Shown here: positions 60,549 through 64,000 of the stretch, one piece after another
Position numbering within the stretch: the first letter of the stretch is position 1
Layout of the letters: each line of letters opens with the position of its first letter
DNA from: Bradyrhizobium sp. KBS0727
GTDB lineage: Bacteria > Pseudomonadota > Alphaproteobacteria > Rhizobiales > Xanthobacteraceae
Assembly: GCF_005937885.2 (NCBI RefSeq)
Contig: NZ_CP042176.1
Location: 1,917,501-1,981,500 of the forward strand
Direction of reading: 5' to 3'
DNA length: 64,000 nucleotides
Program-made: the position numbers and the translations under genes
Notes under the pieces: generated by a model
Told to the model about the DNA's origin: nothing
The model's database searches: none
What the model saw: the letters and a program-made list of their open reading frames with translations, nothing else

Positions 60549-60807
60549 TTGTAGTCAATGTAGGCCGCATACCGTGGGAGAACCAGCGGGAGCAGACGGA
60601 GCCGCTTTGGCACTGACGGTCGGATGCCTGGCAGTCCGATCGACCGGCGCTCACGCGGAACCTAAGAAAATGGCGTGCGGGCGACTGCTTTTGGCGGCAA
60701 AGCGGCCGTTCGACAAAGTTCCGACGTCAGCAAACCCGAAATCAGCCAAGGCTAAGCGCGTCGTGGGCTTTTCCGAGCCGAGCCTTTGATGGACGCTGCA
60801 TCGCCGG
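60549..60807. other. Intergenic region, no gene seen
   Basis: The 259 bases between the MFS gene start and the end of the following membrane-anchored protein gene (minus strand) contain no supported gene. The plus-strand frame 60541-60789 is not convincing: no family match and no good ribosome-binding site. Confidence 0.35.
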
Positions 60808-61614
60808 CTACCAGTCGTCGTCGTAGATCCACTCTCTTCGGAATCGAGGCGGCGCTCTTGCGTGCGGCGACTGAAGTGTCCGCTCGGGCTTGCGCAAGGT
60901 CGGAGTCGGCTGCGCAGGAGGCGGTGACGTCTTGAGCGGATTCTGCTCGGAGACCCTCGCTAGTACGCGTTTCATCTCTTCCTGGTTCGCCTTTAGCTCC
61001 TCAATGGCCTTTGAACTGTCGCGGACCAGTTGTTGTTGGTTCGCCTTGAGCTCTTCGATGCTTCGCTCCAGATTCGCGAGATCGCGTGCCATCGTTTGCA
61101 GCAACTCTGTGTGATCAGGATGTGCAGCAGTAGTTGTCGGCGTGGCTTCTTGCAGTGCAATCTGAGGCAACGGCGTTGCTTGCTGTGGTGTTGCTTCTGC
61201 CGCGGCCACTTGAACGGTAGATGGCGCCGGCCGGGCGGATGCCGGCGGAGTTTCCGACGGCGATGTTGAAACGAGCTGCGGGGCCCAACGGGCGACAACC
61301 AGCTTGGCCCCGTCTCCATAGGTCGACTGCAAAACCAGGGTAGTGACAACGATGCACGCCGCCAGCACCAAGCCGACGAGCGCCCGGAGCGCCGGCCTTC
61401 CATGTGGTGATTGCGGGCGAGATCCAGCCGAAGGAGGTCCGGCCGAAGGTGGGCGCTCGGCGTCGTGCTCCATTTTTGCAACCTGTTCACTCACACGTGC
61501 AAGCTCTTCACCCGCGCGTGTGATCTGTCCGTAGGCGTGGGCGAGTCGTTCATCGGCGCGCGGGACCGGAGCATCGGGGGGCTGATTTGCCTTCGAAGTG
61601 GGTATGGAGTTCAT
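60808..61614 (-). CDS. Membrane-anchored proline/alanine-rich coiled-coil protein, unknown function
   Basis: A 268-residue protein with a cytoplasmic part of about 75 residues containing a heptad-like helix (HAYGQITRAGEELARVSEQV), one transmembrane segment at about 77-96 (ALVGLVLAACIVVTTLVL), a long Pro/Ala/Thr-rich linker (about 110-170), and a second helix with repeated EELKANQ heptads (about 190-225). The end is basic, then acidic (RREWIYDDDW). No enzyme domain is visible. It resembles proteins of unknown role that are frequent in Bradyrhizobium. AGGAAA lies seven bases before ATG 61614. Confidence 0.7.
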   Translation of the reverse strand: MNSIPTSKANQPPDAPVPRADERLAHAYGQITRAGEELARVSEQVAKMEHDAERPPSAGPPSAGSRPQSPHGRPALRALVGLVLAACIVVTTLVLQSTYGDGAKLVVARWAPQLVSTSPSETPPASARPAPSTVQVAAAEATPQQATPLPQIALQEATPTTTAAHPDHTELLQTMARDLANLERSIEELKANQQQLVRDSSKAIEELKANQEEMKRVLARVSEQNPLKTSPPPAQPTPTLRKPERTLQSPHARAPPRFRREWIYDDDW

Positions 61615-62481
61615 TGGCGTTTCCTTTTCCGTCCAACGTCATCCCAAGGTAAGGTCGGCTGTTCGTCGGGTCGAACAGCCGCCAACACCGCGTTTAGTCT
61701 TGTTCAAAGAATGGCCGTATGATGGAGAGAACGCTCGTCTGATGTTCGGACATCAGCGGAGCTGCTGGTCCGTTTCGTGCCATCGTCCGTTTCTGGTGCA
61801 AAGCTGCTCTTCGATAGTCTTCGGACGACGCGTGTTTGGAGTACAGTTGCGAGAGGGAATGGCAATTTGGTCGATCACATTCCCTGTTCCTGCCAAGAAG
61901 TTCCCTGTTCTTCGAAATAGTTTCCCTGTTAATTTGCGCAGAGAATTGCGCGAAAAACCGATGTGGCACAGCCGCTTCCTGCCATAAAATCGATCCCGGG
62001 AACCTCGAAATCGCAGTTTTCCCTGTAAAATTCCCTGTTAGCAGGGAATTGGCTGGAGACGGGTGCGATCAGCACTGGCGCCCCAGCCAGTCAGTTATGG
62101 GTTCGGCCAGGCTCCCGAGGAAACGCGAGAATGCGCCGGAAATCCCGGCTTTTCGCGCATTCGATTTGGTCTCCAAGCTCCCAATTCGCCGGACTTGAGG
62201 TGGAAATCGCCGAAAGTCTCCGGCCCTGTCGGCGAATATTCCCGTTTTCGGGAGACTATGGGCGGAGACGGGTTTGATCAGGATGGCCGCCCGAGGAAAG
62301 CAGCGCGGGGTAAGGAAGGCGTCGTCGCCATGAATCGCGGCTGCGGATCGCGGGCTCAGAGGGGCGACGTGATTTCTCTTCCGGCTCCGAAGTCGCATAG
62401 CGATACCTGCGCCCGATCCTGCATGCTGCACGTTCAGCGATCGCGCTTCGCGGAAAATCGCGCGTTCAGCGGGGTGAGGGG
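61615..62481. other. Gene-free, repeat-containing region
   Basis: The 867 bases between the coiled-coil protein and the AraC gene hold no supported gene. They carry five TTCCCTGT copies and a stem-loop (61880-62050) and two related 18-mers GGAGACGGGTKYGATCAG at 62055-62072 and 62264-62281 (16 of 18 identical). Frames in this stretch have no family features. Confidence 0.5.
61880..62050. repeat. TTCCCTGT repeat cluster ending in a stem-loop
   Basis: TTCCCTGT(T) occurs at 61880, 61901, 61922, 62019 and 62031. The last copy forms AATTCCCTG-TTAG-CAGGGAATT (62029-62050), a perfect 9-bp stem with a 4-base loop. The copies are irregularly spaced (21, 21, 97, 12), so this is not a CRISPR. Similar TTCCCTGTT clusters are familiar from rhizobial genomes near integration sites. 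Confidence 0.6.
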
Positions 62482-63450
62482 ATGACGGAAAGTGGCGCCG
62501 CCACGTTTACCGACCCGGACGGCTATCAGGCCGGTATTGGCAGTGTGAGCAGCAAGAGCGCGAGCGTCGATTTTATCGTCACTGGCGGCGGGGAGTTCAG
62601 GGCTCGCTTGACCTGGCTGAACCTGCACCGTCTTCGTGTGCTTCGCGGCTTCGAAAGCTTGCCGAGCATTGCCTTTGTGTCTCTACCGCCGGAGCGGGTC
62701 GTTGTTGTATTTCCAACGAGCGCGGCACCTCTGATATGGAGCGGGCTCAAATTGCGGTTTGGCGATATCGTTTTCCATAGCCGCGGCGAGCGAACGCACC
62801 AATGGACGCCCGGCGAAGGTAAGTGGGGTCTTATCTCATTGCCGCCCGATCAACTCTCAGCTTGTGGATCGGCGCTAACTGGCTCGGAATTGTCCGCGCC
62901 CGCACACCGTCGGGTGCTGAGGCCGCCAAAGGCGGCCGCATCGCACCTGCTGCGACTTCATTCGAGCGCTTGCCGTCTTGCTGAAACGCGGCGTGAACTG
63001 ATTGCCAACCCGGAAGTCGTGCGATCTCTGGAGCAGGAATTGTTACATGCCCTGGTCAATTGCCTGACGGCCGACGGTGCAGAAGACCATTCAGAGACGC
63101 GCCGGCATCACGCCGAAATCATGGTGCGATTCGAGAATGCGTTAGCAGCGCATACCGATCGGCATCTCAACTTATCCGCGCTTTGTGCCGCAGTCGGCGT
63201 ACCCGAGAGAACGTTGCGGATGTGCTGCAATGAATTTCTGGGTATAAGCCCTGGCCGCTATTTTTTACTGCGACGGTTGAACATGGCTCGCTCTGAATTA
63301 CTGCGCGCCGATCCAGAGACAACAAGTGTCGCAAAGATAGCCAGAAACTATCAATTCGTCGAACTCGGTCGCTTCTCGGTAGCCTATCGCAACGTCTTCG
63401 GAGAGATGCCGTCGTCCACATTGCGTCGCCCGAGGGCGAAATCGGTTTAA
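62482..63450 (+). CDS. AraC-family transcriptional regulator
   Basis: A 322-residue regulator. Residues about 1-190 form an AraC-binding-like domain (GEFRARLTWLNLHRLRV, GLISLPPDQL), and residues about 215-315 the double HTH: LNLSALCAAVGVPERTLRMC, FLGISPGRYFLLRRLNMAR, then SVAKIARNYQFVELGRFSVA with the FGEMPS end typical of the AraC/XylS signature. ATG 62482 follows a GAGGGG site. The target genes are unknown; the next gene is a second AraC-type regulator start. Confidence 0.88.
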   Translation: MTESGAATFTDPDGYQAGIGSVSSKSASVDFIVTGGGEFRARLTWLNLHRLRVLRGFESLPSIAFVSLPPERVVVVFPTSAAPLIWSGLKLRFGDIVFHSRGERTHQWTPGEGKWGLISLPPDQLSACGSALTGSELSAPAHRRVLRPPKAAASHLLRLHSSACRLAETRRELIANPEVVRSLEQELLHALVNCLTADGAEDHSETRRHHAEIMVRFENALAAHTDRHLNLSALCAAVGVPERTLRMCCNEFLGISPGRYFLLRRLNMARSELLRADPETTSVAKIARNYQFVELGRFSVAYRNVFGEMPSSTLRRPRAKSV

Positions 63451-63641
63451 TCGAACTTTTGGCCGAAATCGCATAGCGCGTGCAGGGCAATCTGCGGAAA
63501 CTTGACGGAGCAAAACGAACCGAGCCGCCTCGTCAAGAGCGACTTTCGGCATTGCTGCCGCATTTTGCATGGTGTCCTGCGGATTTTGTTTTCAAAATAG
63601 AGCATATTCTCGCGCGCGGCGCGCAAGGAAAACGCCGTCTT

Positions 63642-64000
63642 ATGGAGCTGGAAGTGGCGTTCGTCAGAACTCTCACCTTCACCGACCCCTTTCCATTTCA
63701 GGAAGCAATTCGCGCCGCCGATATGGAAATAATTCCTACCGCGAAGGGGGAATTTCGGGCCGAACTCACGCAAGCCACATTGGACAAGCTATGGATGCAG
63801 CGCCTTAGCGAAAATTTGCCACGTGTCCACAAAGGCGCGATAAAACGCGGTCGCAGGGTATTCAGCTTCCTCACAGAGGATCAGCCCGAGGTGTACCACT
63901 GTGGAAGGCTGTTCGCGAAAGGTGAGCTAATCGCGGACGACTTCGACGTGCAGCACGCAATAACGGCTGGGAACTACCGCCTTGGATCGGTTTCTCTAAG
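63642..64000 (+). CDS. AraC-type regulator N terminus (partial, runs off the window)
   Basis: From ATG 63642 the frame is open to the window end (119 codons). The sequence MELEVAFVRTLTFTDPFPFQ, AAIRAADMEIIPTAK-like and KGEFRAELTQATLDKLWMQRL, then EVYHCGRLFAKGELIADDF, matches the N-terminal sensory part of an AraC-type regulator group found in Bradyrhizobium and resembles the N-terminal pattern of the preceding AraC gene (GEFRARLTWLNLHRLRV). The DNA-binding half lies outside the window. AGGAA is about 12 bases upstream. Another protein family cannot be excluded. Confidence 0.55.
   Translation, partial: MELEVAFVRTLTFTDPFPFQEAIRAADMEIIPTAKGEFRAELTQATLDKLWMQRLSENLPRVHKGAIKRGRRVFSFLTEDQPEVYHCGRLFAKGELIADDFDVQHAITAGNYRLGSVSL

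Noticed and set aside
61880..62050. Possible CRISPR array
   Set aside because: Repeats are only 8-9 bases and spaced irregularly, with no spacers of constant length and no cas gene in the window.
1..64000. tRNA or rRNA genes next to the recombinase and repeats
   Set aside because: I looked for T-loop-like GGTTCGAATCC patterns and cloverleaf-sized symmetry near 995-4982 and 61615-62481 and found none that hold up.

Overview
The window looks like chromosomal DNA of a high-GC alphaproteobacterium, most likely Bradyrhizobium or a close relative. Reasons: dense operons of acyl-CoA metabolism genes with GC-rich codons, a glyA end beside a prolyl-tRNA deacylase, a rhizobial-type large serine recombinase with a DUF2924 partner, an ISNCY-type transposase, and AraC/TetR/LysR regulators of the kind common in that group. 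This assignment is inference; no rRNA or tRNA gene was seen.

Layout. 1-750: end of glyA and a convergent prolyl-tRNA editing gene. 995-3086: decayed mobile island (small-protein remnant, frameshifted serine recombinase, truncated DUF2924 gene). 3087-3963: VOC protein and a small zinc-ribbon protein. 3964-4982: gene-poor, repeat-rich DNA with palindromes, a large imperfect palindrome at 4390-4658 and the end of an ISNCY-type element. 4983-6311: an open reading frame fusing the start of an ABC substrate-binding protein to the catalytic part of the transposase. 6368-18716: acyl-CoA catabolic genes (two ligases, thiolase-like protein with DUF35 partner, two-subunit biotin-dependent acyl-CoA carboxylase, three enoyl-CoA hydratase homologues) and a TetR gene; three promoter regions carry the same palindrome, TTCTAACA-N2-TGTTAGAA or its 7-base core. 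18819-27842 (- strand): second TetR, Rieske oxygenase, substrate-binding protein, long-chain-type ligase, CoA-transferase, aldehyde dehydrogenase, SDR. 28334-36156 (+ strand, divergent): livHMGF transporter, crotonase homologue, split B12-dependent acyl-CoA mutase, MeaB GTPase, hotdog thioesterase. 36322-41666: TetR with a perfect 22-bp palindrome at its divergent promoter, facing an acyl-CoA ligase, cytochrome P450 and frameshifted thiolase. About 41808-42030: 3' relic of a group II intron. 42154-55206: LysR-flanked cluster with Dabb protein, maleylacetate reductase, amidohydrolase, 3-hydroxyisobutyrate-dehydrogenase-like protein, intradiol (hydroxyquinol-type) dioxygenase, FAD-linked oxidase, sugar-type ABC importer, YciI protein and a second LysR. 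55577-64000: CocE-type hydrolase, orphan substrate-binding protein, MFS exporter, a proline/alanine-rich membrane-anchored protein, repeat-rich DNA, and two AraC-type genes, the last cut by the window end.

How the genes fit together. The left half reads as uptake of carboxylated compounds (liv-type transporter with several binding proteins), CoA activation by several AMP-forming ligases, and shortening by hydration, carboxylation, thiolase/aldolase-type cleavage and B12 rearrangement of a methylmalonyl-type intermediate. No acyl-CoA dehydrogenase or MCM epimerase was seen in the window, so these pathways must be completed elsewhere. The 42-55 kb cluster encodes the lower hydroxyquinol pathway (ring cleavage to maleylacetate, then reduction to 3-oxoadipate) preceded by a probable ring-amino/amide hydrolase, with its own importer; the step that makes the trihydroxylated ring is not recognisable.

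I did not find a convincing new defence system, CRISPR array or prophage. The most informative signals are the shared operators that tie separate operons into regulons, a thiolase-fold protein lacking the usual nucleophilic cysteine beside a DUF35 partner, the transporter-transposase fusion, and the decayed selfish elements.
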